A stretch of DNA of 64,000 bases, taken from NCBI GenBank assembly GCA_946221035.1, contig CAMIME010000004.1, positions 12,770 through 76,769 on the forward strand, read 5' to 3'. The stretch is from an uncultured Campylobacter sp. (GTDB lineage Bacteria; Actinomycetota; Actinomycetes; Mycobacteriales; Mycobacteriaceae). The notes under the pieces were generated by a model. It searched no databases. It was not told the DNA's origin and saw only the letters and a program-made list of their open reading frames with translations. Positions 49,912 through 56,628 of the stretch are shown piece after piece. The translations under genes were made by a program, and so were the position numbers. The first letter of the stretch is position 1. The number at the start of each line of letters is the position of its first letter.

Positions 49912-51135
49912 CTAGGTTCCGCAGTAGGTGACGAAGGGCAGCTGCCCTTCAGGCCGGGCCATCCATTCGGGCCCGGCTTTTTCGTTGTACGGGTCGGTGA
50001 CGGCGCCGAGGAGCGCGAAGTATTTGGAGTAGTCGCCGTGGTCCTCGGCCGCGTCGATTGCGTCTTGGAGCATCCCGTTGCGCGGGATGAAAAGGGGGCC
50101 CGGCTGCCCTGCGATGCCGTGCTCGCGGTTGTAGGTGGTGATGTCGTCGGCGCGGCTGAGCCCGTCCGCGTGGTCGCCCACCCAGCGCTCCCAGGCGGCA
50201 TCCCACTCGCGCTGTATGGTGGCCGCGGTGTCCTGGGCCTTCTCCAGCCCGATGAGGGGGACCAGCGCCTCCGCCAAGCGGGCGATGTTCCAGGCGATGA
50301 TGTTGGGTTGGTTGCCAAACGCGTAGCGCCCGGCGGTGTCGATGGAGGAAAAGCGCGCGTCGCCGCGGAAGTGCTCAGTGAAGGCGCACGGCCCGTAGTC
50401 AATCGTTTCGCCCGACAGCGCCGTGTTGTCCGTGTTCATCACCCCGTGCACGAAGCCGAGGCGCATCCAGTGGGCGATGAGGTCGGTCTGGCGCCGAATG
50501 ACGGCGGCAAGCAGTTCGGCGGGATCGGTGCAGCCCGCGGTCTCCACGACCTTTCGTGTGAGCTCCTCCGACTGCGTCGCCGCGTACTGCACGGTGCCGA
50601 CACGCAGGTGACTCTTCGCCACCCGCACCACGATCCCGCCTGGCACCGCCCCTTTCTGGCGGATGACGGTCTGACCGGTATCAACTACGGCGAGGGAACG
50701 GGTCGTGGGCACACCGACGGCGTGCATGAACTCGGAGACGAGGTACTCGCGCAGCATCGGGCCGATGGCGCCGAGACCGTCCGAGCCAGGGCGCGAGAAA
50801 GCGGTCCTGCCGGACCCTTTGAGCTGGATCTCGTACGTGTGGTGGCCGTCGGGGGCGGTGAGGTCGCCGAGGAGAAGCGCGCGGCCGTCGCCAAGCCGTG
50901 GCACGAATTGGCCGAACTGGTGGCCCGCGTACGCCATGGCGTGGCCGCCACCTGCGCCGGAGAGCCAGCGCACGCCGTCGGGGCTGCGTAACCACTCGGC
51001 GTCCAGGCCGAGCTCGTTCGCGAGTGTCTCATTGAGCACCACGAGTTTCGCGTCCGGGAATTCCGTGCCCGGTTCGGCGTGGGCGAGTTCCGGCAGCGCA
51101 TCGGCAAGCGTGTGGGCGAGCTTCGGTTGTGTCAT
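49912..51135 (-). CDS. selO: Protein adenylyltransferase SelO (YdiU/UPF0061)
   Basis: Pseudokinase-fold enzyme that transfers AMP to Ser/Thr/Tyr of target proteins in redox stress. 407 residues: AMAYAGHQFGQFVPRLGDGRA and IQLKGSGRTAFSRPGSDG (nucleotide loop), RVAKSHLRVGTVQYAA, NTDNTALSGETIDYGPCAF, and a C-terminal TYCGT with the Cys that replaces selenocysteine in most bacteria. Somewhat shorter than E. coli YdiU. Divergent from cobA with overlapping -10 elements. Confidence 0.92.
   Translation of the reverse strand: MTQPKLAHTLADALPELAHAEPGTEFPDAKLVVLNETLANELGLDAEWLRSPDGVRWLSGAGGGHAMAYAGHQFGQFVPRLGDGRALLLGDLTAPDGHHTYEIQLKGSGRTAFSRPGSDGLGAIGPMLREYLVSEFMHAVGVPTTRSLAVVDTGQTVIRQKGAVPGGIVVRVAKSHLRVGTVQYAATQSEELTRKVVETAGCTDPAELLAAVIRRQTDLIAHWMRLGFVHGVMNTDNTALSGETIDYGPCAFTEHFRGDARFSSIDTAGRYAFGNQPNIIAWNIARLAEALVPLIGLEKAQDTAATIQREWDAAWERWVGDHADGLSRADDITTYNREHGIAGQPGPLFIPRNGMLQDAIDAAEDHGDYSKYFALLGAVTDPYNEKAGPEWMARPEGQLPFVTYCGT
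49933..49983 (+). terminator. Terminator of mqo embedded in the selO 3' coding region
   Basis: GCCGGGC (49953-49959) pairs with GCCCGGC (49971-49977), then TTTTT. Just upstream, 49933-49950 is a perfect 18-bp palindrome. Both are inside selO codons on the other strand. Confidence 0.7.
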
Positions 51136-51141
51136 GCCCCC

Positions 51142-51151
51142 ACCCTAAACT
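51142..51151. promoter_or_regulatory. Overlapping divergent -10 hexamers of selO and cobA
   Basis: TAGGGT on - (51142-51147) ends 6 nt before the selO ATG; TAAACT on + (51146-51151) ends 8 nt before the cobA ATG. The two hexamers share two bases. Confidence 0.6.
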
Positions 51152-51159
51152 GAGTCGCT

Positions 51160-51900
51160 ATGACGAACGGGTACATCACGCTGGTCGGCGGCGGGCCGGG
51201 CGCGTGGGATCTTCTCACCATCCGCGGGCTTCGCGCGCTTGAGGCCGCGGACGTGATTCTCACGGACCATCTCGGCCCCGCGGGTCAGCTTGACCAGTTT
51301 CTGGACTTGACCGGCAAGGAAATCGTGGACGTGGCCAAGCTGCCGTACGCGAAGCAGGTGGCCCAGGAGCGGATCAACGAGCTGCTGGTGGACTACGCCC
51401 GCGCGGGCAAGCGCGTGGTGCGTCTCAAGGGCGGGGACCCGTACGTGTTCGGCCGCGGGTTCGAGGAGCTCCAGGCGTGCGCCGCCGCCGGTTTCACCTG
51501 CGAAGTGGTACCGGGGGTGACCTCCGCGGTGTCCGTGCCAGCGGCCGCCGGGGTGCCGGTGACGCAGCGCGGCATCACGCACGCGTTCACCGTCGTCTCC
51601 GGCCACCTGCCGCCCGGCCACCCGAAGTCGCTCGTGGATTGGTCCGCGCTCGCCCGCGTCGGCGGCACCATCGTGGTGGTCATGGGGGTCAAAAACGCCC
51701 GCGCCATTTCGCAATCGCTTATCGACGCCGGGTTAACCCCCACCACACCATCCGCCGTCATCCAGGAGGGCGAAACGGACGCACAGCGGGTGTTCTACGC
51801 CACCGCTGAAAGTATCGCGGACGTGATGGAACGCGAGCAGGTGGCCGCCCCCGCCGTGATCGTCTTCGGGGAGGTCGCGGGCCTTGCGCACGCTGGATAG
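51160..51900 (+). CDS. cobA: Uroporphyrinogen-III C-methyltransferase
   Basis: Makes precorrin-2 for siroheme or cobalamin. 246 residues: VGGGPGAWDLLTIRGLRALE and VRLKGGDPYVFGRGFEEL are family signatures, and VPGVTSAVSVPAAAGVPVTQRG follows. It is a stand-alone SUMT without the CysG dehydrogenase/chelatase part. Downstream methyltransferase overlaps by 17 bp. Confidence 0.94.
   Translation: MTNGYITLVGGGPGAWDLLTIRGLRALEAADVILTDHLGPAGQLDQFLDLTGKEIVDVAKLPYAKQVAQERINELLVDYARAGKRVVRLKGGDPYVFGRGFEELQACAAAGFTCEVVPGVTSAVSVPAAAGVPVTQRGITHAFTVVSGHLPPGHPKSLVDWSALARVGGTIVVVMGVKNARAISQSLIDAGLTPTTPSAVIQEGETDAQRVFYATAESIADVMEREQVAAPAVIVFGEVAGLAHAG
51717..51727 (-). repeat. Dispersed word CGTCGATAAGC (- strand) in cobA
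   Basis: Read on + it encodes Leu-Ile-Asp-Ala with the codon CTT. Confidence 0.55.
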
Positions 51901-52840
51901 CCTGATCTGGGACACGGCAGCCGTGAAGGCGGGGGAGACCGTGCTGGTGTGCCAGGACCCCACGCTCGACCTCACGCGTGCCGCGCTGGCGGCGGGGAAC
52001 CCGGTGGTGTTCCTCGACCCGGACTATGCGCGGTGCCAGGATGCTGGGGCGCTCGGAGCGCGCGTGGCGGGGGATGTGCGCCTCGACCACTTCCTTACCG
52101 GTTCGGCAGGTTCGTGCGTTGCTGTAGGGGAGATGCCCAAGTCGCTCGCCCGGCTCGATTACGTCGCCCGCTCGATCGCCGGCGCGGGGTTCGACGAGGC
52201 GCGGGTGGTGTTCGGCGGAAACAACAAGCACCTCTCGCGCGGGATGAACGCGGTGCTCGGTGAGTCGTTCGGCCAGGTCCAGGCCTCGCTCGGGCGGGGG
52301 AAGTTCCGGTGCCTGGTGGCCTCTGGCCCGCGCGATGTGGCCTACGAGCCGGTGCGCGGGGACGGGCTTGTCGCCATCGGCGGCGTGTTCTCCGGCGCGA
52401 AGGCGGACCGTGGCGGGGAGCTGTTGCGCTCGAGCCTGCCGGAGTCCGGGCTCGGTCGGTTCCTCGACTTAGGGTGCGGCAACGGGTCCGTCTCACTCGG
52501 CCTGGAGGGCGACATCACCGGCACCGACTCGGACGCGGACGCGGTGCTCTCCGCCCGCGCGGCCGCACTCGAGGTGACGTGGGATGACGCCGGCTCGCGC
52601 TTCCCGGACGCGTCGTTCGACACCATCGCGCTCAACCCGCCGTTCCACGACGGCACCGCGGTCGACGCAACGCTGGTGCAGCACCTGCTGGATGCGACGG
52701 TGCGGTTACTCGCTCCCGGCGGGCAGCTTTTCCTGGTCCATAATTCGCATCTTCGGTACCGGCCGGAGGTGGAACGCCGATACGCGAGCGTGGAACAGGT
52801 GGCGCGAGACCGCACTTTTACGGTGCTCCGCGCTGTCTAA
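51884..52840 (+). CDS. RsmC/RlmG-like class I methyltransferase
   Basis: 318 residues. The C-terminal half is a SAM-dependent methyltransferase: LGRFLDLGCGNGSVSLGL binds SAM, and NPPFHDG is the catalytic NPPF motif of 16S G1207 (RsmC) and 23S G1835 (RlmG) N2-guanine methyltransferases. The N-terminal half is a degenerate copy of the same fold, as in RsmC. TTG start at 51884 with GGGGAGG nine bases upstream, overlapping cobA. Substrate not certain. Confidence 0.85.
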   Translation: MRTLDSLIWDTAAVKAGETVLVCQDPTLDLTRAALAAGNPVVFLDPDYARCQDAGALGARVAGDVRLDHFLTGSAGSCVAVGEMPKSLARLDYVARSIAGAGFDEARVVFGGNNKHLSRGMNAVLGESFGQVQASLGRGKFRCLVASGPRDVAYEPVRGDGLVAIGGVFSGAKADRGGELLRSSLPESGLGRFLDLGCGNGSVSLGLEGDITGTDSDADAVLSARAAALEVTWDDAGSRFPDASFDTIALNPPFHDGTAVDATLVQHLLDATVRLLAPGGQLFLVHNSHLRYRPEVERRYASVEQVARDRTFTVLRAV

Positions 52841-52880
52841 CGCCTTATTCAGGAATGTGGAAAATATGCGGGGCGTCTGG

Positions 52881-52886
52881 TAGTTT
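52881..52886 (+). promoter_or_regulatory. -10 hexamer TAGTTT, YefM-like gene
   Basis: TAGTTT ends 7 nt before GTG 52894; leaderless TA operon. Confidence 0.5.
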
Positions 52887-52893
52887 CTTTCCC

Positions 52894-53061
52894 GTGGATT
52901 ACAGCGATGCTCGGCAGAAGAAGGCGTGCGCCGATGTCGCTGGCATGTCCTACCTCATGGAGTCCCGGGCGAACGCCAGCCGGCTCCTTCACGCCTACGA
53001 GCAGCTTATGGCAGGCCGGTTCTGCGCCCGCGACTTCACGCTGAGGCCGCAATGCGATTGA
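52894..53061 (+). CDS. YefM-like antitoxin lacking its central region
   Basis: 55 residues. The first residues (DYSDARQKK) match the YSEARQNL start of YefM, and residues 16-48 (SYLMESRANASRLL and on) match YefM's C-terminal toxin-binding region (AYLLRSPANARRLM). The roughly 35 residues between, which form most of the Phd/YefM fold in E. coli YefM (83 residues), are absent. GTG start with leaderless promoter. The stop overlaps the toxin gene start by 10 bp, as in real TA operons. DNA-binding autoregulation is doubtful. Confidence 0.7.
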   Translation: MDYSDARQKKACADVAGMSYLMESRANASRLLHAYEQLMAGRFCARDFTLRPQCD

Positions 53062-53321
53062 TGTGGACCGACCCAGCGTGGGAGGACTACCTCAGCTGGC
53101 AGGACGAGCCGAAGATGCAGGAACGGATCCAAGCGCTGATCGCAAGCGCGCTGGAAGACCCAGGTTTCGGCCTCGGCGACCCCGTTTCGCACCAGTTCGC
53201 CCTCATCCGCGCGTGGTCGCGCCACATCGACGGGCCGCACCGGCTGGTGTACACGGTGGAGGAGGACGACGAGGCCGACACCGCCTCGCTCATCGTGCTA
53301 CAGGCGCGCTACTACGACTGA
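53052..53321 (+). CDS. YoeB/Txe-like toxin with altered catalytic residues
   Basis: 89 residues. MWTDPAWEDYLSWQ, RIQALI, WSRHI and HRLVY align along the whole YoeB family. E. coli YoeB uses Glu46, Arg65 and His83-Tyr84. Here the Glu46 position is Val45 (GDPVSH), Arg65 is kept (Arg64 in HRLVY), and the C-terminal RYHY is RYYD, so His83 is Tyr. mRNA cleavage may be weak or absent. Its last 32 bp overlap the convergent nuclease gene. Confidence 0.75.
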   Translation: MRLMWTDPAWEDYLSWQDEPKMQERIQALIASALEDPGFGLGDPVSHQFALIRAWSRHIDGPHRLVYTVEEDDEADTASLIVLQARYYD

Positions 53322-53913
53322 GGTCGTCGATGTATGCGAGTGCCTGGTCGCGGTACGTGAAGTTGGGCTGCGCCTCCACCGCGCCGCGCATCACGTCAAG
53401 GTAGAACGGGTCCCCGGTCGCCTCGTACCGCTCGAGCGATTGCTTAGCGACGTCCGTCGGCAGCAAACATTCCGGCCCCACCACATGTATCCCCTTGTCC
53501 AGCGCTTGGGCCTCGGCCGCTTCGGCGCGGTCACGGAACTTCTCGTTGGGTGGGTAGGTGACGGCGCGCGCGAAGCCGTCGATAAGCATTTGCTCGTTGA
53601 TGAAGACGTCGGTGAACACGCCGGCGAGGTCGCGCCCGTAGCGGTCCTGGCGCTCGGTGTCGTACTCCAACGTGACGCGCGTGCCGGGCGGGACGAGCTC
53701 GGTGAGGCGTGCGGTGGCCTCCTCGTAGAGGCATTCCCCCTGCTCAGGCGTGTCGATGTTCAGCAGCCGCACCCTCACCTCCTCGCCGTGTTGCTTCACG
53801 ACGATCGTGTCCCCGTCAACGATCTTGGTCACCGTCGCCGTGTCCGGAGGGGCGCACGCGGTGAGTGCTGCCGCTGTCGCGAGCGCTGCGAGGGCTTTCA
53901 GTATGGGCCGCAT
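53290..53913 (-). CDS. Thermonuclease (SNase-like) lipoprotein
   Basis: 207 residues. Signal peptide ending LTAC (Cys20) gives a surface lipoprotein. The staphylococcal-nuclease domain shows KIVDGDTIVV, RVRLLNIDTPEQGE and ERQDRYGRDLAGV with Asp, Arg and Glu active-site residues. Probably degrades extracellular DNA or RNA. Stop lies inside the YoeB-like gene. ATG is directly next to the DUF1648 stop, so the two form an operon. Confidence 0.9.
   Translation of the reverse strand: MRPILKALAALATAAALTACAPPDTATVTKIVDGDTIVVKQHGEEVRVRLLNIDTPEQGECLYEEATARLTELVPPGTRVTLEYDTERQDRYGRDLAGVFTDVFINEQMLIDGFARAVTYPPNEKFRDRAEAAEAQALDKGIHVVGPECLLPTDVAKQSLERYEATGDPFYLDVMRGAVEAQPNFTYRDQALAYIDDLSRSSAPVAR
53577..53587 (+). 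repeat. Dispersed word CGTCGATAAGC in the SNase gene
   Basis: Exact core, preceded by GC. Confidence 0.55.
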
Positions 53914-54708
53914 TTAGACCGAGAACCCGATGATGAGCGGGCCGGCGACCCCGAGGAAGAGGCCGATGCCCATCATGATCAGCTGGCGTTTGCCGGCGGG
54001 GTGGGCGGAGTTGATCTGCAGCTTCGAGGGCTCTGACGGCAGCACGGCTACCGCCATAGGGTCCCGCGGCTCGTTGTACACGCCGAGACCCGCCTTGTAT
54101 TTGAGCACCTCGATGCGTTCCTGCTCAGCCTCGTCCGGCTGCAGGCGCTCCATGTCCGCTTTGGTGTCGCGGTTCAGACTTACCGACCTCCACACCGCCC
54201 ACACCAGGTACAAGCCCAACGCGGCTATGAAGACCCAAAACGGGACGCGCGGCCGCTCGAAAACCATCGAGAGGTGCGCGAGCGACAACACGACGGACGT
54301 GAACAGGAGGAGCTCCGCCACCATCCGATGGGTTTTGGTGGTGAGCAGTTCCGCGCGCAGGGTTGCGGTCTGGGAGAAAGGAAGGGTTTCGTTGGTGGTC
54401 TGGTTATTTGCTGGGCTGCTCGCTCGACTGTTTGCGCGCGCGAGCGACGGCCGCGGGACCATGATCGCCGTACCGACGCTGACCGCGATGCCGATGAGCG
54501 GCACCACCAACGTGGCCAGCACGGTCTTCGGGGCGAACCCGTCCGCGACCCCGTTGACGCCGACGTGCGTGGTCACCGTGTCCGGGATCGCGTCCCACAT
54601 GAGCAGGGTGTACGCGATGGTGGCAACGTACACCGCGGCGGTCGCGAGGAAGAGGCGGCGCGTGGTTGGGTCGGGGCCCGGTCCTGTGCCTGGTCCTGTG
54701 CTTGTCAT
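53914..54708 (-). CDS. DUF1648-domain multi-pass membrane protein
   Basis: 264 residues. An N-terminal helix, then DAIPDTVTTHVGVNGVADGFAP, the signature of the DUF1648 domain found in SdpI-like proteins, then further helices (about five in total) and a central polar Ser/Asn/Thr linker. SdpI proteins give immunity to killing factors in Bacillus; function here is unknown. No SdpC-like toxin is visible. Ends one base before the SNase lipoprotein gene. Confidence 0.75.
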   Translation of the reverse strand: MTSTGPGTGPGPDPTTRRLFLATAAVYVATIAYTLLMWDAIPDTVTTHVGVNGVADGFAPKTVLATLVVPLIGIAVSVGTAIMVPRPSLARANSRASSPANNQTTNETLPFSQTATLRAELLTTKTHRMVAELLLFTSVVLSLAHLSMVFERPRVPFWVFIAALGLYLVWAVWRSVSLNRDTKADMERLQPDEAEQERIEVLKYKAGLGVYNEPRDPMAVAVLPSEPSKLQINSAHPAGKRQLIMMGIGLFLGVAGPLIIGFSV

Positions 54709-54731
54709 GCGATCACGGTATCAGCGGGTGG

Positions 54732-55853
54732 CTAATTCACCCGCCGCGGCCGGTCCTGCCGCCGCAGGTATTCGCCGAGGTAGGGCTGTGCGAACTCAAC
54801 CTTGCCCCAGCCGGCGGGGAGGATGAGGTCGCGTTCGACGAGCTTGGATCGGGTGTCACTGAGGTGGGTGGTGGGTTTATTCAAGGCTTCGGCGATGTCT
54901 GCCACTCGGACAGTTCCATCCGTTGAGCTTTCGGCGAGTGCGGCCATGGCCCGGAGGTAATCGAGTTGTCGCTCCGGCACGTCTCTCACCGACGGCTGAT
55001 GCACCTGTTGGCCCAATCGGTCGATCGCCGCCGGGATCACTTGCTGCAGCAGTGCCGGGTCGACGAAATCCACACCTTGTTCGGTTGCTGCGTCCCACGC
55101 CAAGTATCCGGTGAGCTGGACCAGGTAGGGGTAACCCCGGCTAAATACAGCGGCTTCTTCGGCGGCGTCGAATGTCAGGGAGCCTTCCTCTGCGGTCTTT
55201 TCCAATGCCAGGCGCGCGTCTTCAGTTGTCAGGGGTCCGAGTTCGTAGTGACGTGCTCGCCGCAGGAAAGTCGCGCCAGGGAGATCAAGCAGCTTGTTGA
55301 TGCCCTGGGTGAGGCCGGCCATCGCTACGGCGACGGGTAGATCGTCCCGGACAAGGTCCTGGTAGGCGATCGCGATCTGCGTCAAGTCGTCGGCCGAGGC
55401 GTCTTGCACCTCGTCGATAGTGATCAGCACTCCGGATTCCCGCGTGAGCGCGATCAGTTCCCTCAGAGCGGAGGACAACCGAGGCTCGGTTTGTGTCGTG
55501 TCCACAGCGGTGCTGACTGATCCGATCCCAGCAATCGAGAACCCCGTAATCTCCCGGCGCGCTGGTTGCTTCAGATGATGGATTGCTTCTGGGATAGTCG
55601 CACCGGTAAGTACGTCCGCCATCAGTTCGCGCGCGGAGGCCCGGAGCACGACCCAGCCGCGCCCGGACGCAATATCCTCAATCTCGTTCAAGAGAACAGT
55701 TTTGCCGATTCCCCTAGACCCGGAGATAAGCATTGAGCGATCGGGATTGCCCACCCCACCGTCCAGTGCGCGGGCGAATTCTGCCAAGATGATGTCGCGC
55801 CCGGCCCACACCCTGGGGCTTGCGCCGAATGTTGGCCTGAATGGGTTCTGCAT
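54732..55853 (-). CDS. AAA ATPase with C-terminal winged-helix-like domain
   Basis: 373 residues of the archaeal/mobile ATPase type (AAA_16/PF01637-like). Walker A is GSRGIGKT (about 46-53), Walker B VLITIDEVQD (near 140-149), followed by the AIAYQDLVRDDLPVAVAMAG sensor region and FLRRARHYELGPLTTEDA. The last 80 residues look like a winged helix with LNKPTTHLSDTRSKLVERDLI. ATG is leaderless behind TACTTT, and five TTTATCAA repeats lie upstream. Role unknown; could be a regulator, partition or defence ATPase. Confidence 0.8.
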   Translation of the reverse strand: MQNPFRPTFGASPRVWAGRDIILAEFARALDGGVGNPDRSMLISGSRGIGKTVLLNEIEDIASGRGWVVLRASARELMADVLTGATIPEAIHHLKQPARREITGFSIAGIGSVSTAVDTTQTEPRLSSALRELIALTRESGVLITIDEVQDASADDLTQIAIAYQDLVRDDLPVAVAMAGLTQGINKLLDLPGATFLRRARHYELGPLTTEDARLALEKTAEEGSLTFDAAEEAAVFSRGYPYLVQLTGYLAWDAATEQGVDFVDPALLQQVIPAAIDRLGQQVHQPSVRDVPERQLDYLRAMAALAESSTDGTVRVADIAEALNKPTTHLSDTRSKLVERDLILPAGWGKVEFAQPYLGEYLRRQDRPRRVN

Positions 55854-55859
55854 ACCCCT

Positions 55860-55920
55860 AAAGTACCCGATTGATAAATTGATAAAGTTCGGCGGATTGA
55901 TAAATTGATAAATTGATAAA
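55860..55920 (-). promoter_or_regulatory. -10 TACTTT and five TTTATCAA iterons upstream of the AAA ATPase
   Basis: TACTTT (55860-55865, - strand) ends 6 nt before the ATG. TTTATCAA occurs at 55871, 55879, 55897, 55905 and 55913 in the same direction (8-bp steps, with one 10-bp gap). The stretch is strikingly A/T-rich. Confidence 0.7.
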
Positions 55921-55923
55921 TCG

Positions 55924-56598
55924 CTAGATCAGGAGGACGAGCTGCTCGCCTCGGATGTCCACGCGGAAATGGGTGGATGCGATCTCGGCGATGTCGCCGA
56001 CGGACGCCGCGGTGTCGATGTCGGGGGACGTCACAAGGGTTCGGGCCAGCTCACCTTTGTACTTTTTGTTGAAGTGGCTGATGACCTTCCCGGTGTCGGC
56101 CTGCTCCACCCGTACCGTTACGGCGCCGGGGGCAGGGCCGAGCTGCTGGTAGGCGCCGGAGCGAAGATCAACGACAAAGCCCTGGCGCGAAAGCACATCC
56201 GTGATCGCGGAGCCCCACCGGGACCTCATCGTTTGACCGGCGAGTTTGGTGCCGGCGGAGAGGCGGTAGCGGGGGATTGTGTCGGTCGCGCGGACCAGGC
56301 CGAAGAGTGCGGACCCGACGGCGAGACGATCGAGGGCGTCCTCGGGCAATGTTGGGGCATCCAAGGCCTCGTACAGCACCCCGGTGTAGCGGAGGACCGC
56401 CGGCATCACGGGTGCATCAAGAAGGGTGAGGTTCTCGGCGGCTTCGGCCTGTTTGGTGGCAGGTGTGGTGATGGGGTGGGACCGGAGGTCGTCGATAAGC
56501 AGTGTGCGAATGGGATCGAGCTGCGGAAACGACAACGACATCGGGGCCGCAACGCCGCCGGGGGCTTTCGTTTCGGAGGGCGGGAGCACGATCAGCAT
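55924..56598 (-). CDS. yaaA: YaaA family protein (peroxide stress)
   Basis: 224 residues, DUF328/UPF0246. MLIVLPPSETKAPG is the family start, followed by RYTGVLYEALDA and the C-terminal SHFNKKYKGELARTL. E. coli YaaA lowers free iron and DNA damage under H2O2. ATG 56598 has its own leaderless -10 (TAGGGT). Longer frames would read through the proS gene. Contains the 17-bp dispersed word. Confidence 0.93.
   Translation of the reverse strand: MLIVLPPSETKAPGGVAAPMSLSFPQLDPIRTLLIDDLRSHPITTPATKQAEAAENLTLLDAPVMPAVLRYTGVLYEALDAPTLPEDALDRLAVGSALFGLVRATDTIPRYRLSAGTKLAGQTMRSRWGSAITDVLSRQGFVVDLRSGAYQQLGPAPGAVTVRVEQADTGKVISHFNKKYKGELARTLVTSPDIDTAASVGDIAEIASTHFRVDIRGEQLVLLI
56484..56500 (+). repeat. 17-bp form GGAGGTCGTCGATAAGC in yaaA
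   Basis: Third exact 17-mer, antisense to yaaA codons for Leu-Leu-Ile-Asp-Asp-Leu. Confidence 0.65.
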
Positions 56599-56605
56599 GG
56601 GCAAA

Positions 56606-56621
56606 ACCCTAGCGGTAGAAT
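56606..56621. promoter_or_regulatory. Divergent leaderless promoters of yaaA and proS
   Basis: TAGGGT on - (56606-56611) and TAGAAT on + (56616-56621) each end 7 nt before their start codon. Only 4 bp separate the two hexamers. Confidence 0.65.
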
Positions 56622-56628
56622 CCCCCGC

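Noticed and set aside
55871..55920. Plasmid-type replication origin
   Set aside because: Iterons alone, without a Rep gene or DnaA box nearby; a promoter operator is simpler.
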